Part shown: positions 43,235-53,514 of the stretch, piece by piece
Layout: every line of letters starts with the position of its first letter
Numbering within the stretch: position 1 is the stretch's first letter
Source: BOG-908 sp965198915
GTDB lineage: Bacteria; Pseudomonadota; Alphaproteobacteria; Acetobacterales; Acetobacteraceae
Length of the DNA: 64,000 bases
Reading direction: 5' to 3'
NCBI GenBank assembly: GCA_965198915.1
Contig: CBDAQC010000002.1
Location: 682,001 to 746,000, forward strand
Program-made: the position numbers and the translations under genes
The notes under the pieces: generated by a model
The model's database searches: none
What the model was told of the DNA's origin: nothing
Seen by the model: the letters and a program-made list of their open reading frames with translations, nothing else

Positions 43235-43343
43235 GAATACCGCATCTGCAGCGGACGCACCTCGCCGGATGCTCCTGAGCGCCGACCCAGCGTGGGACAA
43301 AAGTCTTTTGCTTCTTTTCTTCCGAAAAGACCGGCTTGCTTGC
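43213..43343. repeat. Family 1 compound inverted repeat (degenerate left, A-type right)
   Basis: The left half AAGCAGGCAGTCCTTTGTTG is worn and supplies the last codons and TGA of the amine oxidase gene. The right half is GACAAAAGTCTTTTGCTTC and TTTTCTTCCGAAAAGACCGG. Confidence 0.6.
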
Positions 43344-43458
43344 CTTCAAGTGGCTCCCTCCCCGAACCAAGCCGCAAGGCCGGAGGCCCCGCTTGAAGCA
43401 CCCACACCTTTGGTCTAGCACCCCCGCCATACCGCATCGCACCGCACGAAGGACTCCT

Positions 43459-44412
43459 ATGGCCCGCAACAAGATCGCGCTGATCGGCGCCGGCAACATC
43501 GGCGGCACGCTCGCCCACCTGGTCGGGCTGAAGGAGCTGGGCGACGTCGTCCTGTTCGACGTGTTCGGCGGGGTGGCCGTGGGCAAGGCGCTGGACCTGA
43601 TGCAGTCGGGCAGCGTCGATCTGTTCGACAGCCACATGACCGGTGGCAGCGACTACGCGGCGATTGCCGGGTCCGACGTGGTGATTGTGACCGCGGGCTT
43701 TCCGCGCATGCCGGGGATGAGCCGCGACGACCTGCTGGCCAAGAACGCCGGCGTGATCAACCAGGTGGCCGACGGCATCAAGGCGCATTGCCCGGACGCG
43801 TTCGTCATCGTCATCACCAACCCGCTGGACGTGATGGTGTGGCAGTTGCAGCAGCGCAGCGGCTTGCCGGCGCACAAGGTGGTTGGCATGGCCGGCGTGC
43901 TGGACAGCGCGCGTTTCAAGCTGTTCCTGGCGCACGAGTTCAACGTGAGCGTGGAGGACGTGACCGCCTTCGTGCTCGGCGGCCACGGCGACACCATGGT
44001 GCCGCTGACCCGCTACTCGACAGTGGCCGGCATACCGCTGGCCGATCTGGTGGCGATGGGCTGGACGACGCAGGAAAAGATCGACGCGATCTGCGCGCGC
44101 ACCGCCAATGGCGGCGGTGAGATCGTGAAGCTGCTGGAGAAGGGCAGCGCGTTCTACGCGCCGGCGGCGTCGGCCATCGCGATGGCGGAGAGCTACCTGC
44201 TGGACAAGAAGCGCGTGATGCCGTGTGCCGCGAAGCTGAGCGGCCAGTACGGGCTGAGCGACCTGTATATCGGCGTGCCGGTGGTGATCGGCGCGGGCGG
44301 GGTGGAGCGGATCGTGGAGATCAAGCTGCTTGCGGACGAGCAGGCGGCGTTCGACAAGAGCTGCGACGCGGTGCGCAAGCTGATCGAGGATTTCAAGAAA
44401 CTGGAAGTCTAG
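43459..44412 (+). CDS. mdh: Malate dehydrogenase
   Basis: The 317-residue LDH-like malate dehydrogenase makes oxaloacetate from malate with NAD+. The Rossmann GAGNIGG sits near the N-terminus, with Asp in VLFDVFGG giving NAD specificity. The substrate-binding Arg is in PRMPGMSRDDLL. The active-site His is in VLGGHGDTMVPL. The ATG at 43459 has an AAGGA before it. It starts the TCA-cycle run mdh, sucC, sucD, odhAB, lpd on the same strand. Confidence 0.96.
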   Translation: MARNKIALIGAGNIGGTLAHLVGLKELGDVVLFDVFGGVAVGKALDLMQSGSVDLFDSHMTGGSDYAAIAGSDVVIVTAGFPRMPGMSRDDLLAKNAGVINQVADGIKAHCPDAFVIVITNPLDVMVWQLQQRSGLPAHKVVGMAGVLDSARFKLFLAHEFNVSVEDVTAFVLGGHGDTMVPLTRYSTVAGIPLADLVAMGWTTQEKIDAICARTANGGGEIVKLLEKGSAFYAPAASAIAMAESYLLDKKRVMPCAAKLSGQYGLSDLYIGVPVVIGAGGVERIVEIKLLADEQAAFDKSCDAVRKLIEDFKKLEV

Positions 44413-44542
44413 GCAAGGCCTTCTTTTTTGAAAAAAGAAGCAAGCAACTTTTGTTCCCTGTCGGCGAGACGCAGGACAGGTTCGCGACAGCGGAGAGAAA
44501 AGTTTTTTGGTTCTTTTTTTTCAAAAAAGAACTGCTTTCTTT
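44411..44542. repeat. Family 1 compound inverted repeat, complete (A left, B right)
   Basis: The left half is GCAAGGCCTTCTTTTTTGAA with GAAGCAAGCAACTTTTG. A worn central hairpin follows (CCCTGTCGGCGAG / TTCGCGACAG). The right half is AAAAGTTTTTTGGTTC with TTTCAAAAAAGAACTGC. It starts at the mdh stop and ends about 20 bp before the sucC start. Confidence 0.8.
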
Positions 44543-44565
44543 CTTCCTCCACCTAGGGCTACCCC

Positions 44566-45762
<1,197 letters not shown>

Positions 45763-45763
45763 C

Positions 45764-46639
45764 ATGGCGATCCTCGTCGACCGCAACACCACGGTGATCA
45801 CGCAGGGCTTCACCGGCGCGCAGGGCACGTTCCACTCCGAACAGGCGATCGCCTACGGCACCCGGCTGCTGGGCGGCGTGACGCCGGGCAAGGGCGGCAC
45901 CACGCATCTGGACCTGCCGGTATTCGACACGGTGGCCGAGGCGCGCCACGCCACGGGTGCGAACGCCACCGCCATCTACGTGCCGCCGCCCTTTGCGGCG
46001 GACGCCATACTGGAGGCGATCGACGCCGGTATGGAGCTGATCGTGACCATCACCGAGGGCATACCGGTGCTGGACATGGTGCGGGTGAAGCGCGCGCTGG
46101 CCGGCACGAAATCCATCCTGGTGGGGCCGAACTGCCCGGGCGTGATCACGCCGGATGCCTGCAAGATCGGCATCATGCCGGGCCACATACACAGGCGCGG
46201 CCGCGTGGGCATCGTCAGCCGGTCCGGCACGCTGACCTACGAGGCGGTGGCGCAGACGACCGCGGCCGGGCTGGGCCAGAGCACCTGCGTGGGCATAGGC
46301 GGCGATCCGGTGAAGGGGCTGGACTTCATCGAGGTGCTGGAGATGTTCCTGGCCGACCCGGAGACCGAGTCGATCATCATGATCGGCGAGATCGGCGGCG
46401 CGTCCGAGATCGATGCGGCCGAGTTCCTGGCGCGCGAACGCTCGCCCAAGCCGGTGGTTGGGTTCATTGCCGGCAGCACGGCGCCGCCGGGACGGCGCAT
46501 GGGCCATGCCGGGGCGGTGATCAGCGGTGGGCGGGACACGGCGGCGGCCAAGTTCGAGGCGATGCACCTGGCGGGGATACATGTGGCGGAGAGCCCTTCG
46601 GCCCTTGGCAGCACCATGATCAAGGCGCTCAAGGCGTAA
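45764..46639 (+). CDS. sucD: Succinyl-CoA synthetase, alpha subunit
   Basis: The 291-residue CoA-binding subunit. It begins MAILVDRNTTVITQGFTGAQG with the Rossmann CoA site. NCPGVITP follows. The phosphorylated His lies in GRRMGHAGAVISGG. It forms the heterodimer with SucC and performs substrate-level phosphorylation in the TCA cycle. It is followed by a family 1 repeat before the oxoglutarate dehydrogenase genes. Confidence 0.97.
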   Translation: MAILVDRNTTVITQGFTGAQGTFHSEQAIAYGTRLLGGVTPGKGGTTHLDLPVFDTVAEARHATGANATAIYVPPPFAADAILEAIDAGMELIVTITEGIPVLDMVRVKRALAGTKSILVGPNCPGVITPDACKIGIMPGHIHRRGRVGIVSRSGTLTYEAVAQTTAAGLGQSTCVGIGGDPVKGLDFIEVLEMFLADPETESIIMIGEIGGASEIDAAEFLARERSPKPVVGFIAGSTAPPGRRMGHAGAVISGGRDTAAAKFEAMHLAGIHVAESPSALGSTMIKALKA

Positions 46640-46809
46640 GAAAGGCCTTCTTTTTTGAAGAAAAGAAGCAAAAACTTTCATCTCTCCGGCTGCGTCGAGT
46701 CGCGCGCAGGTTGTATCGGTCGCGATCGTTGCAGAAGTAACGCATACCGTCGCGCAGGCGCCGGAGCAGAGGTTTTTTGCTTCTTTTTTTCGAGAAAGAA
46801 GGCCTTCCT
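46639..46809. repeat. Family 1 compound inverted repeat, complete (A/A type)
   Basis: The left half is AAAGGCCTTCTTTTTTGAAG with GAAGCAAAAACTTTC. The right half is GGTTTTTTGCTTC with TTTTTTTCGAGAAAGAAGG. At about 170 bp it is the longest copy seen. It begins at the sucD stop. Confidence 0.8.
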
Positions 46810-46929
46810 GGCGTCGCTATGCCGCATGCACAGCCCAGCCACCCAGGCAAACCCCTGCGCCTGAACCTATTTTAGCCACAGGCGGCGTAGAACATGGCCG
46901 CCACGACGTCTGACAGGAGAACACGGCCG

Positions 46930-49800
46930 ATGCCCGGCGTGGACACACTCGTAACCGCCCTCAATGGCGGCAATGCCGCCTTCATTGCCGATCTGTATGC
47001 CCGCTGGGTCGCCGCCCCGCATTCCGTCGACCCCAGCTTCGCCGAGCTGTTCGGCTCATTGAACGACGAGGCGCGCTCCGTTCTGACGGATGCCACCGGC
47101 GCGTCCTGGGCGCCACGCCCTTCCGGCTTCGACCCCGCCGAGGCCGCACCCGTGCTGCCCGAGCGCCGTGCCGGCACCGAGGCTGCCGTGCGTGCCGCCA
47201 CGCTGGACAGCATACGCGCCTTGATGATGATCCGCGTGTATCGCGTGCGCGGCCACCTGGAAGCCAAGCTGGACCCGCTGGGACTGCAGGTGCCGAAAAG
47301 CCACCCGGAGCTGGACCCGCGCACCTACGGCTTCACCGAGGCCGACTGGGACCGCCCGATCTTCATCGATCGCGTGCTGGGCCGCGAGACGGCCACGCTG
47401 CGCGAGATCATGGCGATACTGCGCGCCAGCTATTGCGGCCCGGTGGGCGTGGAGTTCATGCACATCCAGGACCCGGAGCAGAAGGCCTGGATACAGCGGC
47501 GGATCGAGGGTGCGCCGTGGCTGAGCGCGTTCGACGCGGCGGCCAAGCGGAACATCCTCAGCCAGCTCACCGACGCGGAAGGTTTCGAGGCGTTCTGCCA
47601 GAAGCGCTACGTCGGCACCAAGCGCTTCGGGCTGGAGGGCGGCGAGGTGACGATCCCCGCCTTGCACGCGATGATCGAGAGCGTGGTGGCCAACGGCACC
47701 AGCGAGATCGTCATCGGCATGCCGCATCGCGGCCGGCTGAACACGCTCGTCAACATCGTCAAGAAGCCGCTTTCCGCGCTGTTCAGCGAGTTCGCCGGCG
47801 CCAGCTTCAAGCCTGACGACGTGCAGGGTTCCGGCGACGTGAAGTACCATCTCGGCACGTCCACCGACGTCGAGATCGCCGGCCGCATGGTCCACATCTC
47901 GCTGCAGCCGAACCCGTCCCACCTGGAGGCGGTCGATCCCGTGGTGGTGGGCAAGGTGCGCGCGCGGCAGGACATGGCGGGCGACATCACCACCCGGCGC
48001 AGCGTGATGGCCATATTGCTGCACGGCGACGCGGCGTTCGCCGGCCAGGGGCTGGTCTACGAGACGCTGGCGATGAGCCAGCTTTTCGGCTACCGCACCG
48101 GCGGCACGATACACGTGGTGGTCAACAACCAGATCGGCTTCACCACGCTGCCGGCGCACGCCTATTCCGGGCTGTACTGCACGGACATCGCCAAATCCAT
48201 CCAGGTGCCGATACTGCACGTGAACGGGGACGAGCCGGAGGCGGTGGTGTTCGCTTCCCGCATGGCGGCCGAGTTCCGCCAGCAATTCGCCACCGATTTC
48301 GTGCTGGACATCGTCTGCTACCGCCGCCACGGCCACAACGAGACGGACGAGCCGGCCTTCACGCAGCCGATCATGTACCGCGCGATCAAGGCGCGGCCGA
48401 CCACGCGCGAGCTGTACGCCCAGCGCCTGGCGCGCGAAGGCGTGGCGACCGCCGCAGACGCGCAGGCGATGTGGGACGATCTGTTCGCCCGCTACGATCA
48501 GGCGCACGAGGCGGCGCAGGGCTACCGGGTGAACAAGGCGGACTGGCTGGAAGGCAAGTGGCGCGGCCTGAAGACCGACGAGGCGCAGGACGAGACCGAG
48601 CAGGCGACCGCGGCGGACGCCGCAAGCCTGCGCGAAGTGGGCCTGGCACTCGCCACCGTGCCGGCAAGCTTCGACCTGAACCCGAAGATCGCGCGCCAGT
48701 TGGACGCCAAGCGGCAGATGGTGGAGAGCGGCGAGGGCGTGGACTGGGCGACCGCGGAGGCGCTGGCTTTCGGCACGCTTCTGCTGGAGGGCTTTCACGT
48801 GCGGCTGTCTGGCGAGGATTGCCAGCGCGGCACGTTCAGCCAGCGCCACGCGGTGCTGATCGACCAGACCAACCAGAACGAATACACGCCGCTGAACAAT
48901 CTGCGGCCGAAGCAGGCGCGCTTCGAAGTGTTCAACTCGCTGCTGTCCGAAGCGGGCGTGCTCGGCTTCGAATACGGCTACTCGCTGGCCGACCCCTGGA
49001 CGCTGGTGCTGTGGGAGGCGCAATTCGGCGACTTCGCCAATGGCGCGCAGGTGATCATCGACCAGTTCCTGGCCAGCGGCGAGACGAAGTGGCTGCGCAT
49101 GAGCGGGCTGACGCTGCTGCTGCCGCACGGCCATGAGGGGCAGGGCCCTGAGCATTCCAGCGCGCGGCTGGAGCGCTATCTGCAGTTGTGCGCCGAGCGC
49201 AACATGACGGTGGCCAACCTGACCACGCCGGCAAACTACTTCCATGCGCTGCGCCGGCAGGTGAAGCGGAACTTCCGCAAGCCGCTGGTGATCATGACGC
49301 CGAAATCACTGCTGCGCGCCAAGCTCGCCGTCTCGCCCACCTTCGAGATGACCGGCGACAGCCGGTTCCGCACGGTGATCGGCGAGGTGGACAAGCTGGC
49401 GCCGCCGGCCGAGGTGAAGCGCGTGGTGATCTGTTCGGGTAAGGTGTATTACGATCTGCTGGCGGAACGGCGGGACCGCGGGCTGCGCGACGTGGCGATC
49501 ATCCGGCTGGAGCAGATCTATCCGTTTCCGGAGAAGACCCTGGCGTTCACCCTTAAGCCCTATGCCCGCGCGCAGCACGTGGTGTGGTGCCAGGAGGAGC
49601 CGGAGAACATGGGCGCCTGGAGCTTCGTCGACCGCCGGATCGAACGGGTGCTGACCGCGTTGAAGGCGCGCGCGAAGCGGCCGGAATATGTCGGGCGGGC
49701 GGCGGCTGCCAGCCCGGCCACCGGCCTGGCCAAGACCCATGCGGCCGAGCAGGCGGCACTGGTGTCCGAGGCGCTGGGCCTGAAGGAGAGAGCACTTTGA
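46930..49800 (+). CDS. sucA: 2-oxoglutarate dehydrogenase E1 component
   Basis: The 956-residue thiamine-diphosphate enzyme decarboxylates 2-oxoglutarate and passes the succinyl group to the lipoyl arm of E2. It has an N-terminal region with a tip like other SucA proteins, GLEGGEVTIPALHAMIESVV, GMPHRGRLNTLVN, YRRHGHNETDEP (ThDP/Mg site), and a C-terminal transketolase part with HGHEGQGPEHSSARLERYLQ. The ATG at 46930 has AGGAGA at good spacing; an in-frame ATG at 46894 is the alternative. Its stop overlaps the TTG of sucB (TTGA). Confidence 0.96.
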   Translation: MPGVDTLVTALNGGNAAFIADLYARWVAAPHSVDPSFAELFGSLNDEARSVLTDATGASWAPRPSGFDPAEAAPVLPERRAGTEAAVRAATLDSIRALMMIRVYRVRGHLEAKLDPLGLQVPKSHPELDPRTYGFTEADWDRPIFIDRVLGRETATLREIMAILRASYCGPVGVEFMHIQDPEQKAWIQRRIEGAPWLSAFDAAAKRNILSQLTDAEGFEAFCQKRYVGTKRFGLEGGEVTIPALHAMIESVVANGTSEIVIGMPHRGRLNTLVNIVKKPLSALFSEFAGASFKPDDVQGSGDVKYHLGTSTDVEIAGRMVHISLQPNPSHLEAVDPVVVGKVRARQDMAGDITTRRSVMAILLHGDAAFAGQGLVYETLAMSQLFGYRTGGTIHVVVNNQIGFTTLPAHAYSGLYCTDIAKSIQVPILHVNGDEPEAVVFASRMAAEFRQQFATDFVLDIVCYRRHGHNETDEPAFTQPIMYRAIKARPTTRELYAQRLAREGVATAADAQAMWDDLFARYDQAHEAAQGYRVNKADWLEGKWRGLKTDEAQDETEQATAADAASLREVGLALATVPASFDLNPKIARQLDAKRQMVESGEGVDWATAEALAFGTLLLEGFHVRLSGEDCQRGTFSQRHAVLIDQTNQNEYTPLNNLRPKQARFEVFNSLLSEAGVLGFEYGYSLADPWTLVLWEAQFGDFANGAQVIIDQFLASGETKWLRMSGLTLLLPHGHEGQGPEHSSARLERYLQLCAERNMTVANLTTPANYFHALRRQVKRNFRKPLVIMTPKSLLRAKLAVSPTFEMTGDSRFRTVIGEVDKLAPPAEVKRVVICSGKVYYDLLAERRDRGLRDVAIIRLEQIYPFPEKTLAFTLKPYARAQHVVWCQEEPENMGAWSFVDRRIERVLTALKARAKRPEYVGRAAAASPATGLAKTHAAEQAALVSEALGLKERAL

Positions 49801-51113
49801 CCGACATCCTCGTCCCGACCCTGGGCGAAAGCGTCACCACGGCGACCGTTGCGCGCTGGCTGAAAAAGGCCGGCGAGGCGGTGGCCGCCGACGAGCCGGT
49901 GGTGGAGCTGGAGACCGACAAGGTGACGGTCGAGGTGAACGCGAGCGTTGCCGGCGTGATGGAACAGCCTGCCGCGTCCGAAGGTGCGGAGGTGGAAGTG
50001 GGCGCGGTGATCGGATCGATTGCGTCCGGCGGGGCGGCTGCGGCCGCACCCGCGCCTGCCGCCCGGCCGGCACCGGCCGCGCCGGCACAGGCAGAGAAAC
50101 ACGATCCCGCCCCGGTGACGCTGCACCCGCAACTTACCGGCGCCGGCGCGCATCCGCCGCCGCAGACCTCCGGCCCTGTGGCGCGCCCTGCGACGCCGCC
50201 TTCGGACGTGCAGGCCAGCCAAGGGGGCCATGCGCCGCTGCCTGCCGCCGCCAAGATGATGCAGGAAAACCATGTCTCGGCCGGTGCGGTGGGCGAGGGG
50301 TCCGGCAAGGACGGCCGCATCACCAAGGGTGACGTGCTGGCTTTCCTGGCCAGGCCTGCTCCTGTAACAGCGGCCGCGTCCGCCGCACCCAAGGCGCCGC
50401 GTGCGCCGGATGCGCGGGAGGAGCGCGTGCGCATGACGCGCCTGCGCCGCACGATCGCGCAGCGCCTGAAGGAGGCGCAGAACACGGCGGCCATGCTGAC
50501 CACCTTCAACGAGGTGGACATGAGCGCGGTGATGGCGCTCCGCAGCGAGTACAAGGACGCGTTCGAGAAGAAGAACGCGGGCGTGCGGCTGGGCTTCATG
50601 AGCTTCTTCGTGCGCGCCTGCGTGGCCGCCCTGCACGAATATCCGGCGGTGAACGCGGAGATCGACGGCGAGGACATCGTCTACAAGAACTTCGTCAACA
50701 TGGGCATTGCGGTGGGCGGTGCGAACGGCCTGGTGGTGCCGGTGCTGCGTGACGCGCAGGACATGAGCTTCGCGCAGATCGAGGGAGCCATCGCCGGGAT
50801 GGGGCGGCGCGCGCGGGACGGGCAGTTGAAGCTGGAGGAGCTGACGGGGGGCACGTTCTCGATCACCAATGGCGGAACGTATGGCTCACTGATGAGCACG
50901 CCGATACTCAATCCGCCGCAATCGGCGATTCTGGGCATGCACAAGATACAGGACCGGCCGGTGGCCGTGGCGGGCCGCGTCGAGATACGGCCGATGATGT
51001 ATCTGGCGCTGTCGTACGACCACCGTATCATCGACGGCAAGGAGGCAGTGAGTTTCCTGGTGCGGGTGAAGGAGGGGATCGAGGATCCGCGGCGGTTGCT
51101 GCTGGGGCTGTAG
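49797..51113 (+). CDS. sucB: 2-oxoglutarate dehydrogenase E2 (dihydrolipoyl succinyltransferase)
   Basis: The 438-residue core subunit. An N-terminal lipoyl domain (TDILVPTLGESVTTATV, lipoylated Lys42 in ETDKVTVEV) is followed by an Ala/Pro linker, an E3-binding domain (AAAKMMQENHVSAGAV), and the catalytic acyltransferase domain with YDHRIIDGKEAVSFL near the C-terminus. Translation starts at a TTG that overlaps the sucA stop, so expression is coupled. A small unrelated-looking gene separates it from lpd. Confidence 0.95.
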   Translation: MTDILVPTLGESVTTATVARWLKKAGEAVAADEPVVELETDKVTVEVNASVAGVMEQPAASEGAEVEVGAVIGSIASGGAAAAAPAPAARPAPAAPAQAEKHDPAPVTLHPQLTGAGAHPPPQTSGPVARPATPPSDVQASQGGHAPLPAAAKMMQENHVSAGAVGEGSGKDGRITKGDVLAFLARPAPVTAAASAAPKAPRAPDAREERVRMTRLRRTIAQRLKEAQNTAAMLTTFNEVDMSAVMALRSEYKDAFEKKNAGVRLGFMSFFVRACVAALHEYPAVNAEIDGEDIVYKNFVNMGIAVGGANGLVVPVLRDAQDMSFAQIEGAIAGMGRRARDGQLKLEELTGGTFSITNGGTYGSLMSTPILNPPQSAILGMHKIQDRPVAVAGRVEIRPMMYLALSYDHRIIDGKEAVSFLVRVKEGIEDPRRLLLGL

Positions 51114-51116
51114 GTT

Positions 51117-51596
51117 TTGGCGACTGCGAGGTTCGCGAGGACCTTGGCTGTCGTCGGAAGCATCCACTGTTGCTTCGCGCATGCTCAAGGTGAGCCTACC
51201 GGCAGCAGTGACCGCGCTGCTACGGACGCTCGTTCGATAGCTTGGCCGGGTGATCTGCCCGAAGGTGCGGTTTTTAACTTCGTTCCCGTTGTTGAGCCTC
51301 CCGAGACAGCGAGTGAAAAGCTGTCATCGGACCAAGTGAAGGCGCTTCTCAAGTTCGGTGGTCGGGCAACTGTGATCTGCCGGATTTTGCTCGATGGGCG
51401 TGTCAAGGGCTGCAGTGTGACAGAGAGCAGCAACCCGGATTTGACAAAGGCTGTCCTAGGTAGGCTGACCAATCCTGGTCTGCGCTATAGGCCGATGACG
51501 TTGAATGGCATTCCGGTCGTTGGCACTCATATCTTCAGCGTAGCGCTTCCACCTCTCGGGGTGCATCCGACGCCCTGCTACTTTTGCCCGAATTGA
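51117..51596 (+). CDS. Small exported protein with TonB C-terminal-like domain
   Basis: The 159-residue protein starts at a TTG three bases after the sucB stop. A putative signal peptide ends near FAHAQ. The C-terminal about 80 residues, ATVICRILLDGRVKGCSVTE, then LRYRPMTLNGIPVVGTHIFS, match the TonB C-terminal-like repeat (strand, DG.V..C.V..S, helix, .R..PA..NG.PV). It lacks the N-terminal membrane anchor with a Pro-rich linker expected of TonB, so it is not a classical energiser. Codon use is less GC-rich than in sucB or lpd. It is inserted into an otherwise compact operon. Function unknown. Confidence 0.7.
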   Translation: MATARFARTLAVVGSIHCCFAHAQGEPTGSSDRAATDARSIAWPGDLPEGAVFNFVPVVEPPETASEKLSSDQVKALLKFGGRATVICRILLDGRVKGCSVTESSNPDLTKAVLGRLTNPGLRYRPMTLNGIPVVGTHIFSVALPPLGVHPTPCYFCPN

Positions 51597-51603
51597 GGCC
51601 AGA

Positions 51604-53355
51604 ATGTCCGTCAAGATATCCGTACCCACGCTGGGTGAAAGCGTCACCACCGCCACCATCGCGCGCTGGATCAGGCAGCCGGGCGACGCCGTGCGCGCCG
51701 ACGAGCCTGTCGTCGAACTCGAAACCGACAAGGTCACGGTGGAGGTGAACGCGCCCGCCGCCGGCACGCTCGGCGCGCACCAGGCGGCGGAGGGCGCCGA
51801 GGTGAATGTCGGCGACCAGCTCGGCACGATCGAGACAGCCGCCGTGCAGCCGCAGGCGCCCGTGCCCAGCCCACAGCCCGCCACCGAAGCGCCGCCGGCG
51901 CCGGTGCAGGCGGCGCCCTCGACCGCTGCCGCCGAGACGCCAGCGGCTAAGAGCGCGGCTTCGGCCACGGACACCTACGACGTCATCGTCATCGGTGGCG
52001 GCCCGGGCGGCTACGTGGCCGCCATTCGCGCGGCACAGCTCGGGCTGCGCACCGCCTGCGTGGAAAAGCGGGCGACGCTGGGCGGCACGTGCCTGAACAT
52101 CGGCTGCATACCCAGCAAGGCGCTGCTGCAATCTTCGGAAAACTTCCATGAGGTGCAGGGCTCGTTCAAGGAGCACGGCATAAACGTCAGCGGCGTCACG
52201 CTGGACCTGGCGCGCATGCAGGCGCGCAAGGGCGAGGTCGTCAGTGCGAACGTCAAAGGCGTCGAGTTCCTCTTCAAGAAAAACAAGGTGACCTGGCTGA
52301 AGGGCGAGGCGCATTTGACCGCGCCCGGCCAGATCGAGGTGGACGGCAAGTCGTACGCGGCCAGGCATATCGTGATTGCGACAGGCAGCGAAAGCATCCC
52401 GCTGCCCGGTGTCACGGTCGACGAGAAACGCATCGTCACCTCCACCGGCGCGCTGGAATTGGACGCAGTGCCGAAGCACCTCGTCGTCATCGGCGGCGGC
52501 TATATCGGCCTGGAGCTCGGCTCGGTCTGGCACCGGCTTGGCGCGGAGGTCACCGTGGTCGAATATCTGGACAAGCTCGTGCCCGGCATGGACGGCGAGA
52601 TCGGCAAGACGTTCGAGCGCGTGCTGTCCAAGCAGGGCCTGAAGTTCAAGCTGAGCACGAAAGTCACCGGCGCCACCGCGACCCAGTCGGGCGTGGAACT
52701 GACGATCGAACCCGCCAAGGGCGGTGCCGCGGAGACGCTGCAGGCCGATGTGGTGCTGGTCTCCATCGGCCGCCGTCCCTACACCGCCGGCCTCGGCCTG
52801 GCGGAAGCCGGCGTGGCGATGGACGAGCGCGGCTTCGTCAAGATCGACCCGCATTATCGCACCAACGTCCATGGCATTTACGCGATAGGCGACGTCATCA
52901 CCGGCCCCATGCTGGCCCACAAGGCGGAGGAAGAAGGCGTGGCGGTGGCCGAGCTGATCGCCGGCCAGGCGGGTCACGTGAATTACGGCGTCATCCCCGG
53001 CGTGGTGTACACCTGGCCGGAAGTGGCCAGCATCGGCGCCACCGAGGAGATGCTGAAGAAAGATGCGATTTCCTACAATGTCGGGAAATTCCCCTTCACC
53101 GCGAACGGCCGCGCCCGTGCCATGGGTGCGACCGACGGTTTCGTAAAAATACTCGCGGACAAGAGCACGGACCGCATACTCGGCGCGCACATAATCGGGC
53201 CGGACGCGGGCACGCTGGTGGCCGAGATCGCCACCGCGATGGAGTTCGGCGCGTCTTCCGAGGACGTGGCGCGTATCTGTCACGCGCATCCTTCGCTGAG
53301 CGAGGCGGTGAAGGAGGCGGCGCTGGCTGTCGAGGGACGGGCGATACATATCTAG
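51604..53355 (+). CDS. lpd: Dihydrolipoyl dehydrogenase with N-terminal lipoyl domain
   Basis: The 583-residue flavoprotein re-oxidises the dihydrolipoyl group of the oxoglutarate complex. A complete lipoyl domain (residues 1-80, Lys43 in ETDKVTVEV) and an Ala/Pro linker precede the E3 part. That starts at DTYDVIVIGGGPGGYVAA, with the redox pair Cys163 and Cys168 in GGTCLNIGCIPSK. RRPYTAGLGL and the C-terminal CHAHPSLSEAVKEA hold the NAD side and the catalytic His/Glu. E3 enzymes with their own lipoyl domain are known for pyruvate dehydrogenases of some proteobacteria. It is the last gene of the odh operon. Confidence 0.95.
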   Translation: MSVKISVPTLGESVTTATIARWIRQPGDAVRADEPVVELETDKVTVEVNAPAAGTLGAHQAAEGAEVNVGDQLGTIETAAVQPQAPVPSPQPATEAPPAPVQAAPSTAAAETPAAKSAASATDTYDVIVIGGGPGGYVAAIRAAQLGLRTACVEKRATLGGTCLNIGCIPSKALLQSSENFHEVQGSFKEHGINVSGVTLDLARMQARKGEVVSANVKGVEFLFKKNKVTWLKGEAHLTAPGQIEVDGKSYAARHIVIATGSESIPLPGVTVDEKRIVTSTGALELDAVPKHLVVIGGGYIGLELGSVWHRLGAEVTVVEYLDKLVPGMDGEIGKTFERVLSKQGLKFKLSTKVTGATATQSGVELTIEPAKGGAAETLQADVVLVSIGRRPYTAGLGLAEAGVAMDERGFVKIDPHYRTNVHGIYAIGDVITGPMLAHKAEEEGVAVAELIAGQAGHVNYGVIPGVVYTWPEVASIGATEEMLKKDAISYNVGKFPFTANGRARAMGATDGFVKILADKSTDRILGAHIIGPDAGTLVAEIATAMEFGASSEDVARICHAHPSLSEAVKEAALAVEGRAIHI

Positions 53356-53363
53356 CGAGAAAG

Positions 53364-53512
53364 GACGGCCTTCTTTTTTGAAAAAAAGAAGCAAACGAAT
53401 TTTGCTCCTGCGATGCTGCGAAGCTGCGGCACATTGGGCGGCGCACGAATGCCGCAGATGCGGAGGGCAGGAGTTTCTTGCTTCTTCTTTTCAAAAGAAA
53501 GGGTGTTGCTTC
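53364..53512. repeat. Family 1 compound inverted repeat, complete (A/A type)
   Basis: The left half is GACGGCCTTCTTTTTTGAAA with GAAGCAAACGAATTTTG. The right half is GGAGTTTCTTGCTTC with TTCTTTTCAAAAGAAAGGG. It lies between lpd and pdxA; the right half ends only three bases before the pdxA ATG. Confidence 0.75.
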
Positions 53513-53514
53513 CC

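Noticed and set aside
51117..51596. Calling the gene between sucB and lpd tonB
   Set aside because: It has a signal peptide-like start but no N-terminal anchor followed by a long Pro-rich spacer, so only a TonB C-terminal-like domain can be claimed.
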